A DNA stretch of 34,684 nt. It comes from Dehalococcoidales bacterium. GTDB taxonomy: Bacteria; Chloroflexota; Dehalococcoidia; Dehalococcoidales; BS750m-G39. Below the pieces are notes generated by a model. That model saw nothing but the letters and a program-made list of their open reading frames with translations. It had not been told where the DNA came from and made no database searches. The stretch covers positions 1 through 34,684 of the forward strand of contig JALHSZ010000036.1 in NCBI GenBank assembly GCA_022865485.1, in the 5' to 3' direction. Both the position numbers and the translations under genes were made by a program. Shown here in pieces: positions 1 through 9,094 of the stretch (the stretch's first letter is position 1; each line of letters starts with the position of its first letter).

Positions 1-61
1 GGACACGCTGGAGTTGGTAACTGTTAAAGACCTGGAAAAACTGCTAAAATCCACGGGATAG
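1..61 (+). CDS. 3' end of an unidentified protein gene (partial)
   Basis: The last 19 codons of a frame entering from the left edge are visible, ending in TAG at 59-61. The encoded tail is DTLELVTVKDLEKLLKSTG. The stop codon abuts the AGGAG ribosome binding site of ndk (60-64), so the two genes are probably cotranscribed. The charged amphipathic tail would suit the C-terminus of an aminoacyl-tRNA synthetase such as HisS, but it is too short to identify. Confidence 0.5.
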   Translation, partial: DTLELVTVKDLEKLLKSTG

Positions 62-70
62 GAGCTTACG

Positions 71-490
71 ATGGAACGTTCTTTAGTCCTGGTCAAGCCC
101 GACGCCATGGAAAGAGAACTGGCGGGCGCCATCATCGCCCGCCTGCAAAAGCTGGGCTTAAAGCTGGTGGCAATGAAAATGCTCCACGCCGATAAAGCCT
201 TAGCCCGAAAACACTACGCCGTCCACAAAGACAAGCCCTTCTACGGCGACCTGGTCAACTACATCACCTCCGCCCCAATCGTCGCCTGCGTCTTCGAGGG
301 CAAGAACGCAGTAGAAACCATCAGAAAGGCGATGGGTGCCACCGACCCGGCAAAAGCCGAAAAAGGCACGATACGGGGCGATTACGGGGAAAGCCTGGAA
401 CGCAACAGCGTCCACGGCTCGGACTCGCCCGACAACGCCGAGATAGAGATAAATCTCTTCTTCTCGCCCGAGGAAATATTCGGCTACTGA
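71..490 (+). CDS. ndk: Nucleoside diphosphate kinase
   Basis: NDK transfers the gamma-phosphate of ATP to other (d)NDPs through a phosphohistidine and so balances cytosolic NTP pools. The 139-residue product has the usual family length. It starts with the family pattern ERSLVLVKPDA and has the active-site segment NSVHGSDSP, in which the His is the phosphorylated residue. The ATG at 71 has AGGAG at 60-64 with a 6-nt spacer. The partial gene upstream ends inside this ribosome binding site, which suggests cotranscription. The 3' end overlaps the 3' end of the convergent rsfS gene by 7 nt (484-490), so no independent terminator fits between them. Confidence 0.97.
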   Translation: MERSLVLVKPDAMERELAGAIIARLQKLGLKLVAMKMLHADKALARKHYAVHKDKPFYGDLVNYITSAPIVACVFEGKNAVETIRKAMGATDPAKAEKGTIRGDYGESLERNSVHGSDSPDNAEIEINLFFSPEEIFGY

Positions 491-828
491 ATCCGCAGCA
501 CCGGTTTCGCCTGGCTCCAGAGCTCGTCGAGCTGGTAGTACTCGCGCTCAAAGGGGGCAAAGATGTGGACGATAACAGCGCCGAAGTCGAGCAATAGCCA
601 CCCCGAATCTATCGTCCCCTCGCGGTGGTCGGGCAAAATACCCGCCTGCTTTAGCCGGTGCCCCACCTCATCGTAGATGGTCGAAAGCTGCCTCTCGGAA
701 TCGCCGCTGCATATCACGAAATAATCGGCGAAGCTGCAAACCTCGCGGGTGTCCAGCAAAACAACGTCAATCGCCTGCTTGTCGGCGGCAGCCTCCACCG
801 CCTGGCGCGCCAGTTCTATCGATTCCAG
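484..828 (-). CDS. rsfS: Ribosomal silencing factor RsfS (Iojap/DUF143 family)
   Basis: RsfS binds ribosomal protein uL14 on the 50S subunit and blocks subunit joining when nutrients are scarce. Diagnostic segments are DVVLLDTREVCSFADYFVICSG, GxxDSGWLLLDFG and VIVHIFAPFEREYYQLDELW. The first standard start codon in frame is a GTG at 798, but this would remove the conserved N-terminal helix. The frame stays open upstream to a TGA at 832-834 and encodes LLESIELARQAVEAA, which matches the family N-terminus. Two CTG codons (829-831 and 826-828) lie 4 and 7 nt after GGAGG (836-840). A CTG start is therefore inferred; the coordinates use the one at 828. The product is about 114 residues, normal for the family. 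Confidence 0.92.
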   Translation of the reverse strand: MESIELARQAVEAAADKQAIDVVLLDTREVCSFADYFVICSGDSERQLSTIYDEVGHRLKQAGILPDHREGTIDSGWLLLDFGAVIVHIFAPFEREYYQLDELWSQAKPVLRIQ

Positions 829-854
829 CAGTCAGCCTCCATATACCCAATAAT

Positions 855-863
855 ATTATAACA
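855..863 (-). promoter_or_regulatory. Extended -10 promoter of rsfS
   Basis: The minus strand reads TGTTATAAT, a perfect TATAAT (855-860) with the extended TGn. The predicted transcript start is near 848, giving a leader of about 20 nt that includes GGAGG at 836-840. This fits a start at the CTG codons. No good -35 box is seen at normal spacing. Confidence 0.6.
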
Positions 864-880
864 CAGATAGCCGATTCTAC

Positions 881-926
881 TGTCATTGCGAGGAACTCCT
901 GCGTAGGCAGGAGGACGAAGCAATCT
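881..926. repeat. Dispersed palindromic repeat, TCATTGCGAGG...GAAGCAATCT class
   Basis: The element begins TGTCATTGCGAGG and ends ACGAAGCAATCT. Its outer arms ATTGC and GCAAT are complementary, and a 7-bp hairpin CTCCTGC/GCAGGAG (896-902 with 907-913, loop GTAG) lies inside. Similar elements beginning TCATTGCGAGG occur in many copies in intergenic regions of several bacterial phyla (from memory). It is the first of three TGTCATT-initiated elements in this spacer. Confidence 0.7.
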
Positions 927-971
927 CTCCTTCCCCCACCCCCGTTTTATATCTATTCCCACGTTCCACTT

Positions 972-1026
972 TGTCATTCCCGCCCCGTATCGGTGTACGG
1001 GGTAAACTCCAGCGGGAATCCAGTCT
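972..1026. repeat. Dispersed palindromic repeat, TCATTCCCGC...GCGGGAATCCAG class
   Basis: The outer arms ATTCCCGC (976-983) and GCGGGAAT (1012-1019) are exact complements. An inner stem CCCCGTA (983-989) with TACGGGG (996-1002) gives a branched hairpin. The element starts TGTCATT like the one 90 nt before it, but its core belongs to a different repeat class. No coding potential is seen. Confidence 0.7.
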
Positions 1027-1039
1027 CTCTTTTCCCTTC

Positions 1040-1086
1040 TGTCATTCTGAAGGAGTCCTTCCCAGAAGGACGACTGAAGAATCTCA
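1040..1086. repeat. Dispersed palindromic repeat, TCATTCTGA...GAAGAATCTC class
   Basis: The element begins TGTCATTCTGAAGG and ends GAAGAATCTCAA. A perfect 7-bp stem GTCCTTC (1055-1061) with GAAGGAC (1065-1071) closes over a 3-nt loop. It is the third TGTCATT-initiated element in the spacer. The rest of the spacer, 1087-1219, holds only G-rich sequence with a small hairpin, AGGGGT/ACCCCT at 1121-1135, and no gene. Confidence 0.65.
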
Positions 1087-1224
1087 AGGGGGAGGCCGTA
1101 TCCCCAAATAAGGGGCTAATAGGGGTCTAACCCCTGTAGGGCGGGCTGGGTGGGACAGAAAGACCTTCGCACAACAAGGTGGGGTGGGTTTTGGGTGAGA
1201 AGAAACGACGCCCGTTTAATTGTA

Positions 1225-1233
1225 TGTTATAAT
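1225..1233 (+). promoter_or_regulatory. Extended -10 promoter of the endonuclease IV-like gene
   Basis: TGTTATAAT is a perfect extended -10 (TATAAT at 1228-1233) and is identical to the element upstream of rsfS. A transcript start near 1240 would leave a 19-nt leader containing the ribosome binding site GGGGAGGTG (1248-1256). Confidence 0.6.
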
Positions 1234-1258
1234 TATGTTAACCATTCGGGGAGGTGAA

Positions 1259-2086
1259 ATGGAAAAGCTCCTCTTCGGCACGGGCGGCACCCCCCACACC
1301 GCCAGGACCCCGTCGGCAATAGACGGAATCAAGCGCATCGCCGAGCTGGGACTGGGCTGTATGGAGCTTGAGTTCGTCTACGGCGTCAGGATGGCGGAAA
1401 CCAGCGCCCGGCTGGTGGCGGAAACGGCGCAAGGTCTGGGAGTAAAGCTCTCGGCTCACGGCCCCTACTACATCAACCTCAACGCCCGCGAGCCGGAAAA
1501 GGTAGCCGCCAGCCAGGAAAGAATCCTCCAGACCGCCCGCATCGGCGCTTTATGCGGTGCCGAAAGCATAGCCTTCCACGCCGCCTTCTACCTGGGCGAC
1601 CCCCCGGAAAAAACCTACCAGGCGGTCAAGAAAAACCTGGCCGAGGTCATGAACCAGCTCAAAAAAGAGGAAAACCGGGTCTGGGTCAGGCCCGAGGTCA
1701 TGGGCAAGACCAGCCAGTTCGGCGATATCGACGAAATCATTACACTATGCAACGAGCTGGATAGAGTCGGCATCTGCATGGACTTCGCCCACTGGCACGC
1801 CCGCAGCGGGCAGGCCAACTCCTACCCCGAATTCGTCGCCGTGCTGGAGCAGATAAAAAACGGCCTGGGGGATGAGGCAATAGCCAACATGCACATCCAC
1901 GTCTCCGGCATCGCCTACGGCCAAAAGGGGGAACGAAAACACCTCGACCTCAAAGAGTCCGACCTTAACTACACCGAACTACTCCAGGCGCTCAAGGACT
2001 ACGGGGCTAAAGGCTTGGTAATCTGCGAAAGCCCCAGCCTGGAAGCCGACGCCCTCCTCCTCCAGGAAAGCTACCACCGCCTCTAA
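1259..2086 (+). CDS. Endonuclease IV-like TIM barrel protein (AP endonuclease family 2)
   Basis: The product has 275 residues. It belongs to the xylose isomerase-like TIM barrel superfamily and is closest in layout to endonuclease IV, the zinc enzyme that cleaves DNA at abasic sites. Metal-ligand motifs appear in the expected order: SAHGPYYINL (His), ESIAFHAAFY (His), VRPEVMGK (Glu), CMDFAHWHAR (Asp and His), NMHIHVSG (His) and VICESPSL (Glu). The full trinuclear zinc ligand set therefore appears intact. The frame extends upstream to a TTG at 1220, but that codon lies within the promoter region. The ATG at 1259 has GGGGAGGTG just upstream and is the start. It stands alone between the repeat spacer and ftsH. 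AP endonuclease activity is likely, but a sugar isomerase-like role cannot be excluded from sequence. Confidence 0.85.
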   Translation: MEKLLFGTGGTPHTARTPSAIDGIKRIAELGLGCMELEFVYGVRMAETSARLVAETAQGLGVKLSAHGPYYINLNAREPEKVAASQERILQTARIGALCGAESIAFHAAFYLGDPPEKTYQAVKKNLAEVMNQLKKEENRVWVRPEVMGKTSQFGDIDEIITLCNELDRVGICMDFAHWHARSGQANSYPEFVAVLEQIKNGLGDEAIANMHIHVSGIAYGQKGERKHLDLKESDLNYTELLQALKDYGAKGLVICESPSLEADALLLQESYHRL

Positions 2087-2104
2087 AGCAGCCCGATTTT
2101 CCTA

Positions 2105-2132
2105 TTGACACCGCCTTCTGTTATAATATTAT
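2105..2132 (+). promoter_or_regulatory. Promoter of ftsH
   Basis: TTGACA (2105-2110) is followed after 16 nt by TATTAT (2127-2132). An overlapping TGTTATAAT (2119-2127) could act as an extended -10 without the -35. Either choice gives a leader of only about 10-16 nt before the ATG at 2150, with no strong Shine-Dalgarno sequence. Confidence 0.7.
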
Positions 2133-2149
2133 AGGGTACGAGTCTAAAA

Positions 2150-4075
<1,926 letters not shown>

Positions 4076-4084
4076 GGAACAGCC

Positions 4085-4492
4085 GTGATTGAGATTACCA
4101 CCAAGCCCATCTCCCCCGAGTCCGTCGTCAACCGCGTCAAGACCTCCGGCAGCGGCTGCGTGGCAACCTATGTCGGGCTGATCCGCGATAACTCCCACGG
4201 CAAACGGGTCGTCTCCGTGGAATACACCGACCCCAGGGGCACGGCCAAGGCCGGCCTGGAGAGAATAGCCGGCGAAATTCGGCGCCAATGGCAGGTGGAG
4301 GGCATCGCCATCTGCCACCGCATCGGCAAGCTCGAGGTGGGCGATATCAACTTCCTGGTCGCGGTAGCCAGTGCCCACCGCCAGGAGAGCTTCGCCGCCG
4401 CCCAGTACGCCGTCGACCGCTTCAAAGAGCTGATGCCTACCCGTAAGAAGGAGACATACCGCGACGGCAGCACCCATATCGAAGGGGAATAG
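4085..4492 (+). CDS. moaE: Molybdopterin synthase catalytic subunit MoaE
   Basis: MoaE is the large subunit of molybdopterin synthase. It takes sulfur from thiocarboxylated MoaD to convert cPMP to molybdopterin. The 135-residue product has the family pattern GCVATYVGLIRDN, then HRIGKLEVGDINFLVAVASAHRQ, then a Lys pair in TRKKE at the position of the usual PIWKKE, where the active-site Lys is kept but the usual Trp is Arg. The start is GTG at 4085, only 9 nt after ftsH, so it is probably read from the ftsH promoter. No moaD or other cofactor gene is present nearby. It converges on the polyprenyl synthase gene with an 18-nt gap. Confidence 0.93.
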   Translation: MIEITTKPISPESVVNRVKTSGSGCVATYVGLIRDNSHGKRVVSVEYTDPRGTAKAGLERIAGEIRRQWQVEGIAICHRIGKLEVGDINFLVAVASAHRQESFAAAQYAVDRFKELMPTRKKETYRDGSTHIEGE

Positions 4493-4510
4493 CGGGAGAC
4501 GAGCGTCCCC

Positions 4511-5488
4511 CTACTTCTTGCGGTTTATCACTAAATCGGCCAAATCCCTTAGCGCCTGTCGGCTGGGCTTAGCCGGCAGCTTCCCCAGGTCGCGACAGGC
4601 CTGGGCGCAGTAGTCCGAGGCAAGCTCGTAACACTGCTTGACGATAGGCGAACGCCCCACCATCCCTATCGCCCGCCTGATTTTATCCCGCTTATCCTTT
4701 TCCGGCATATCTGGATTACGGAACAATTCCTTTACCGGATTGTCTTCGGGGTACTGCTCCAGCAGCAGCATGGCCGGCAGGGTCAGCGTCCCTTGCGACA
4801 GGTCGGAGCCGATGGGCTTGCCCATCTCCTGCTCGGTGCCCACGAAATCGAGGATGTCGTCCACAATCTGAAAGGCGACGCCTAGCTTAAATCCGTAGTC
4901 CTGCAAAATCTTTATCGAATCTTCGGGCGCCCCGCTCAATATAGCCCCGGAAACGATAGCCAGCGAAAAAAGCGAAGCGGTCTTGCTGGCGATTCTATCC
5001 AGGTAGTGCTGGCGGGTCTGCTCCAGCTTAAAGGCGTCGTCGGTCTGCACAATCTCCCCGCTGGATATGGTCTGCAGCGTCTGGCTGAAGAGTATAATCA
5101 CCCGCAGGTTGCCGGTGTCGGCGGCGAACTCCCCCGCTTTGGCGAACAGGTAGTCCCCCAAGAGCACCGCCCTTTCCTCCCCCCACACCTCGTTGACCGT
5201 CGGTTTCCCCCGCCGCACCGATGACTTGTCGATGGCGTCGTCGTGCACCAGGGTAGCGGTGTGCATCAGCTCGACGGCGGTAGCCATGGGCAGCAGCAGG
5301 TCGAGGTTGTATTTGTAAAACTTCCCCGCCAGCAGGATCAGCGCGGGCCTAATCCCTTTGCCTCCCCCCAATACGTGCCGCAGCATCTCGGCGAGGTGAG
5401 GGGAATCGACCTCGGTCACCGAATCTATCTGGCGCCTTACCTTAGCCAGGTCCTCCTCCACCAGTTGGTAGATTTCTTCCAGCTCCAA
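4511..5488 (-). CDS. Polyprenyl (heptaprenyl/octaprenyl) diphosphate synthase
   Basis: This is a long-chain trans-isoprenyl diphosphate synthase that condenses IPP onto an allylic primer to make the side chain of quinones or a related lipid. The 325-residue all-helical product has GGGKGIRP (41-48), the first Asp-rich motif in VHDDAIDKSSVRRGKP (DDAID 83-87) and the second in FQIVDDILDF (DDILD 210-214). The size and motif spacing fit the IspB/HepT/SdsA group; chain length cannot be read from sequence with confidence. It is the last gene of the minus-strand operon and starts 11 nt after the tatD stop. Confidence 0.93.
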   Translation of the reverse strand: MELEEIYQLVEEDLAKVRRQIDSVTEVDSPHLAEMLRHVLGGGKGIRPALILLAGKFYKYNLDLLLPMATAVELMHTATLVHDDAIDKSSVRRGKPTVNEVWGEERAVLLGDYLFAKAGEFAADTGNLRVIILFSQTLQTISSGEIVQTDDAFKLEQTRQHYLDRIASKTASLFSLAIVSGAILSGAPEDSIKILQDYGFKLGVAFQIVDDILDFVGTEQEMGKPIGSDLSQGTLTLPAMLLLEQYPEDNPVKELFRNPDMPEKDKRDKIRRAIGMVGRSPIVKQCYELASDYCAQACRDLGKLPAKPSRQALRDLADLVINRKK

Positions 5489-5499
5489 CCCTCTCTCCT

Positions 5500-6291
5500 T
5501 TAGCTAATGGGCAGTCGGAACAGGCTTATCGTATTCTTAGCCGCCGCCTCCGCCACCACCTCCCTCGGCACTCCCCTCACCTGGGCGACCTTCTCAGCGA
5601 TAAGGGCGACGTAGGCAGGCTCGTTGCGCTTCCCCCGGTAGGCCTGCGGTGCCAAAAAAGGCGCGTCCGTCTCCAAAAGCAGCCTGTCCAGCGGTATCTC
5701 CCTAGCCACCCGCAACAACTCCCCAGCCGAGGGGTAGGTCACCGAACCCGCCAGCGAGATGTAAAAACCGATTTCGATATAGCGCTGCGCCAGTTCGATA
5801 TCCCCGCTGAAGCAGTGGATAACCCCCCGCCGCAGCCTCCCCGCCGAAAGCGTGGCTCTCACCCAGTCGCTCAGTATGTTGAAGACCTCTCTATGTGCCT
5901 GCCGGCAGTGCACCACCACCGGCAATCCCAGCTCCACGGCCAGGTTGAGCTGCTTCTTAAAGGCTTCTTCCTGGCTCCTGCGCGGGGAAAGGTTGCGGTA
6001 GAAATCGAGCCCGATTTCGCCTACCGCCACCACTTTTTCATCTTGAGCCAGCTCGGCAAGGGCTTTAAGGTCATCCTCGCCCAGCTTGGCAGCCTCGTGG
6101 GGGTGAAAGCCGACGGTACTGAAAACGTCGTCGTAGTTCTTAGCCATCTCCAGCGAGGCGCGGCTCGACTTTACGTCCAGCCCGATGTTTACCACCACCC
6201 TCACGCCCCCCTGTCGGGCGCGCGTGAATACCTGCTCGCGGTCTTTATCGAAGTTGGGCAAATCGATATGGGCGTGCGAATCTATCAGCAT
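5500..6291 (-). CDS. tatD: TatD family metal-dependent deoxyribonuclease
   Basis: TatD enzymes are TIM barrel metallohydrolases with 3'-5' exonuclease activity, linked to DNA repair and quality control. The 263-residue product has the full ligand series: DSHAHIDL (His6, His8), GEIGLDFY (Glu), VVHCRQAH (His), VIHCFSGD (His) and LLETDAPFL (Asp). Its ATG (6289-6291) overlaps the metG stop by one base (TGATG), so translation is probably coupled. The metG-tatD pairing is frequent in bacteria. Confidence 0.95.
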   Translation of the reverse strand: MLIDSHAHIDLPNFDKDREQVFTRARQGGVRVVVNIGLDVKSSRASLEMAKNYDDVFSTVGFHPHEAAKLGEDDLKALAELAQDEKVVAVGEIGLDFYRNLSPRRSQEEAFKKQLNLAVELGLPVVVHCRQAHREVFNILSDWVRATLSAGRLRRGVIHCFSGDIELAQRYIEIGFYISLAGSVTYPSAGELLRVAREIPLDRLLLETDAPFLAPQAYRGKRNEPAYVALIAEKVAQVRGVPREVVAEAAAKNTISLFRLPIS

Positions 6292-7958
6292 CAGGCCTGC
6301 CCCAACCGCGCCGTCTCCTCATCGACCAGATTCTCGTCCAGCTTGGTGAACAGGGGTTCAGGCTCGCCCAGTTTTTGCCCCCCGGTCGGCAACATCAGCT
6401 TCCAGCCGTCGCTCTCGATAGTGCCCCCGAAACCCATCATCCGGTGTAATTTCTGCGAACTAAAGGGTAGGAAGGGGTAGAGCGCCGTTTTCAGCGCCGA
6501 GATTACGCCCAGCGCCACATATAATGATGTGGCGGCGGTTTCCTTATCCTCTTTTATTATCTTCCAGGGCGACTTGTCGTCGAGGTAGCGGTTGGCTTCC
6601 TGCGCCAGCGCCATAGCCGCCATCGCCCCCTGCTTGAAGTGGCATTGAGAGATGAGCTCGCCGACATTCTTAAGCGTCTCCTCGGCTTTATCCAGCAGCT
6701 TTTGGCTCTGGTCGTCCAGCTTACCGGATTGAGGCACTCCGCCCTCGAAATTGCGGTAGACGAAGGTAAGCACCCGGTTGACCAGGTTGCCGTAGGTCGC
6801 CACCAGTTCGTCGTTGTTACGGCGGAAGAACTCCCGCCAAGAAAAGTCGGTGTCCCCGGTATCGGGCATGTTTATCGATAGCAGGTAGCGCAGCGGGTCG
6901 GGGTCATATCGCGATAGATAATCGGGCAGCCAGACCGCCCAGTTGCGGCTGGTGGAAAGCTTCTTGCCCTCGATGGTCAAAAACTCGTTGGCGGGCACGT
7001 CGTAGGGCAGATTCAACCCCCCGTAGCCCATCAGCATTGCCGGCCAGATGATGGTGTGAAAGGGAATATTATCCTTGCCGATGAAGTAATAGCTTTTGGT
7101 ATCCTTATCCTGCCAGAAGGGACGCCACCCCTCCCCGTCTCCCCTGGATTTCGCCCATTCCTTGGTCGCCGATAGATAACCGATAACCGCCTCGAACCAG
7201 ACGTAGATGCGCTTACCCTCGTAGCCCTCCAGCGGCACGGCCACCCCCCAGCCTATATCGCGGGTTATGGCTCTGTCTTTCAGCCCCTCTTTCAGGTAGC
7301 GCTGGGTAAGGGCATAGACGTTGGGCCGCCACTGGCCCTGCTCACCCGCCCAGGCAGCAAGTTTGTCCTGGAAAGCGGAAAGCTTCAGGAAGAAGTGCTC
7401 CGAGTCCTGGAACTGGGGAGCGGTGCCGCAGAGACGGCAGCGGGGACTGACCAGCTCAGCCGGGTTCATCGGCTTACCGCAGTCGTCGCACTGGTCGCCC
7501 CGGGCACCGGTAGAATGGCAAAAGGGGCAGGTGCCCTCGATGTAGCGGTCGGGCAGAAAGCGCTTACACTGAGGGCAGTAGGGCTGAGACATGCTGCCTT
7601 TATAGATATAGCCCTTCTTGAGCAGGGTAAGAAAGATATCCTGGGTCACCTGGGCGTGGTTGGCCGTGCCCGTGGTGGTAAAAAGGTCAAAGGAAATACC
7701 CAGCCCCTGCCAGGATTCGAGGAAATCGCGGTGATAGCGGCCGGCAATCTCGGCGGGCGTCTTGCCTTCCTGCTCCGCCTTGATGGTGATGGGCGTGCCG
7801 TGCTGGTCCGAGCCCGAAACCATCAGCACCTCGTTCCCCTTGAGGCGGTGGTAGCGGGCGAATATGTCCGCGGGCAGATAGGCGCCGGCAATATGCCCCA
7901 GGTGCAAAGGCCCGTTGGCATAAGGCCAGGCGACGGCAACCAGGATTTTCTCAGCCAT
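6291..7958 (-). CDS. metG: Methionyl-tRNA synthetase
   Basis: This class I synthetase charges tRNA-Met. The 555-residue product has the HIGH signature as HLGH (19-22) and the KMSKS loop as KLSTS (333-337). Between them are two four-Cys zinc knuckles (Cys128, 131, 144, 147 and Cys157, 160, 174, 177), the two-knuckle form of the enzyme. The C-terminal anticodon domain ends near residue 555, so the optional dimerising tRNA-binding (EMAP-like) domain is absent. The start is ATG at 7958, 11 nt after the small zinc-ribbon gene. Confidence 0.98.
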   Translation of the reverse strand: MAEKILVAVAWPYANGPLHLGHIAGAYLPADIFARYHRLKGNEVLMVSGSDQHGTPITIKAEQEGKTPAEIAGRYHRDFLESWQGLGISFDLFTTTGTANHAQVTQDIFLTLLKKGYIYKGSMSQPYCPQCKRFLPDRYIEGTCPFCHSTGARGDQCDDCGKPMNPAELVSPRCRLCGTAPQFQDSEHFFLKLSAFQDKLAAWAGEQGQWRPNVYALTQRYLKEGLKDRAITRDIGWGVAVPLEGYEGKRIYVWFEAVIGYLSATKEWAKSRGDGEGWRPFWQDKDTKSYYFIGKDNIPFHTIIWPAMLMGYGGLNLPYDVPANEFLTIEGKKLSTSRNWAVWLPDYLSRYDPDPLRYLLSINMPDTGDTDFSWREFFRRNNDELVATYGNLVNRVLTFVYRNFEGGVPQSGKLDDQSQKLLDKAEETLKNVGELISQCHFKQGAMAAMALAQEANRYLDDKSPWKIIKEDKETAATSLYVALGVISALKTALYPFLPFSSQKLHRMMGFGGTIESDGWKLMLPTGGQKLGEPEPLFTKLDENLVDEETARLGQA

Positions 7959-7969
7959 TCTGGTTCTCT

Positions 7970-8185
7970 CTATAAAGACCCGGGCTTTTCAGGGAAAAAG
8001 GTCAACACCTGTTGCCCCTTCTCCTCGGTATAACGAGCGTAGCCCTTAGTCAAACAGCAATCGACACAGATACGCGATATAGTGCCTTTCTCATCGTCGA
8101 TGACCATATAGCGCTCGGGATATGGCATCGGGCGCTGGCACTCATCGCACTGGACATCCCCCAAAGATGTACAACCACGGCGCAT
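7970..8185 (-). CDS. Small zinc-ribbon protein of unknown function
   Basis: The 71-residue product has two CxxC pairs (QCDECQRPM and ICVDCCLTKG), about 25 residues apart, which suggests one zinc-binding ribbon. The middle is charged, with no membrane segment. ATG at 8185 is preceded by GGAGGTGAG; an in-frame TTG two codons earlier is an alternative start. It lies between rsmI (27 nt) and metG (11 nt) in the same operon. The family was not recognised. A role in translation or RNA binding would fit the neighbours but is only a guess. Confidence 0.75.
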   Translation of the reverse strand: MRRGCTSLGDVQCDECQRPMPYPERYMVIDDEKGTISRICVDCCLTKGYARYTEEKGQQVLTFFPEKPGSL

Positions 8186-8212
8186 TGTCAACTCACCTCC
8201 ATACCCAAAGCT

Positions 8213-9022
8213 TTAGCCCGACTTCAGCCAGGCGCGATATAACTCTTTCTTGGCCAGACCCGTCTCCTCGGCCAACTTGGCCACCGCCTCTTTCGCCCCC
8301 ACCCCCCTCCGCCGCATCTCTTGCAATTTTTTCTCGATGGCTTCGGTAAGCTGCGGCTTCTCCGCCTCTTTCTGGCCCGCGATAACCAGGGTAAACTCCC
8401 CCCTCGGCTCGGCGAAGTGCTCCATCGCCTGGCTCACCCTCCCCCGGAAGACCTCCTCGTGGAGCTTGGTCAGCTCGCGGCAGACGGCAATCTCCCTGTC
8501 CCCCAGCACCTCCAGTATATCATTAAGCGCCGCCGTTAAGCGGTGCGGAGTTTCCAGGACGACGATGGTGGCTGGGTCACCGGCAATTGACTTCAGCAGT
8601 TTTTTGCGGGCGCTCGCCTTGGGCAGAAAGCCCAGGTAGCGGAACTGCCTCGTATCCAGCCCCGAGACCACCAGCGCCGTAACCACCACCGAGGCACCGG
8701 GAATGGGTATAATGGGAATGCCCCGCCCGCTGGCGGCGACGATAAGCTCATGCCCCGGGTCGGAAATGCCCGGCATCCCCGCGTCCGAAACCAGCGCCAC
8801 GTCCCCCTCGCTTAAGCAATCAAGGATATAGTCCAATTTGGTCAGCTTGTTGCGCTCATGATAGCTGGTGGTCGGTGTCTTGATGTCATAGCTCGCCAGG
8901 AGTTGCTTGGTGCGGCGGGTATCCTCAGCCGCGATAAGTTTCACCTCACGCAGAGTCCGCAGGGCACGCAAGGAGATATCTTCCAGGTTGCCAATCGGGG
9001 TCGCCACAATATAAAGAGGCAT
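8213..9022 (-). CDS. rsmI: 16S rRNA (cytidine1402-2'-O)-methyltransferase RsmI
   Basis: RsmI uses SAM to 2'-O-methylate C1402 in the ribosomal P-site region. The 269-residue product starts LYIVATPIGNLEDISLRA, followed by AAEDTRRTKQLL, the SAM-site segment ALVSDAGMPGISDPG, PGASVVVTAL and the ETPHR motif. All are typical of the RsmI branch of the tetrapyrrole methylase fold. It is the first gene of a five-gene minus-strand operon (rsmI, zinc ribbon, metG, tatD, polyprenyl synthase) read from the promoter at 9048-9076. Confidence 0.97.
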   Translation of the reverse strand: MPLYIVATPIGNLEDISLRALRTLREVKLIAAEDTRRTKQLLASYDIKTPTTSYHERNKLTKLDYILDCLSEGDVALVSDAGMPGISDPGHELIVAASGRGIPIIPIPGASVVVTALVVSGLDTRQFRYLGFLPKASARKKLLKSIAGDPATIVVLETPHRLTAALNDILEVLGDREIAVCRELTKLHEEVFRGRVSQAMEHFAEPRGEFTLVIAGQKEAEKPQLTEAIEKKLQEMRRRGVGAKEAVAKLAEETGLAKKELYRAWLKSG

Positions 9023-9047
9023 GGTTTTTATCCGCCCGATTTTTGCT

Positions 9048-9076
9048 ATTATAACCTATGGCTAGCTTCCCGTCCA
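9048..9076 (-). promoter_or_regulatory. Promoter of the rsmI operon
   Basis: On the minus strand a weak -35 TGGACG (9071-9076) is followed after 17 nt by a perfect TATAAT (9048-9053). The -35 lies inside an inverted repeat (9072-9084) shared with the facing guaB3 promoter region. Confidence 0.6.
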
Positions 9077-9084
9077 CTGTGGAC
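9072..9084. promoter_or_regulatory. Perfect 6-bp inverted repeat between divergent promoters
   Basis: GTCCAC-T-GTGGAC is a perfect dyad between the rsmI and guaB3 promoters. It covers the rsmI -35 and ends 10 nt before the guaB3 -35. Its place fits an operator for a dimeric repressor. No terminator-like U run follows on either strand. Confidence 0.4.
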
Positions 9085-9094
9085 TTCGAATTCC

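Noticed and set aside
881-1086. CRISPR array
   Set aside because: The three repeats differ in core sequence, are individually palindromic, and are not separated by equal-length spacers.
1121-1135. Small hairpin AGGGGT-CTA-ACCCCT as a terminator
   Set aside because: It is not followed by a T run on either strand and does not follow a gene end.
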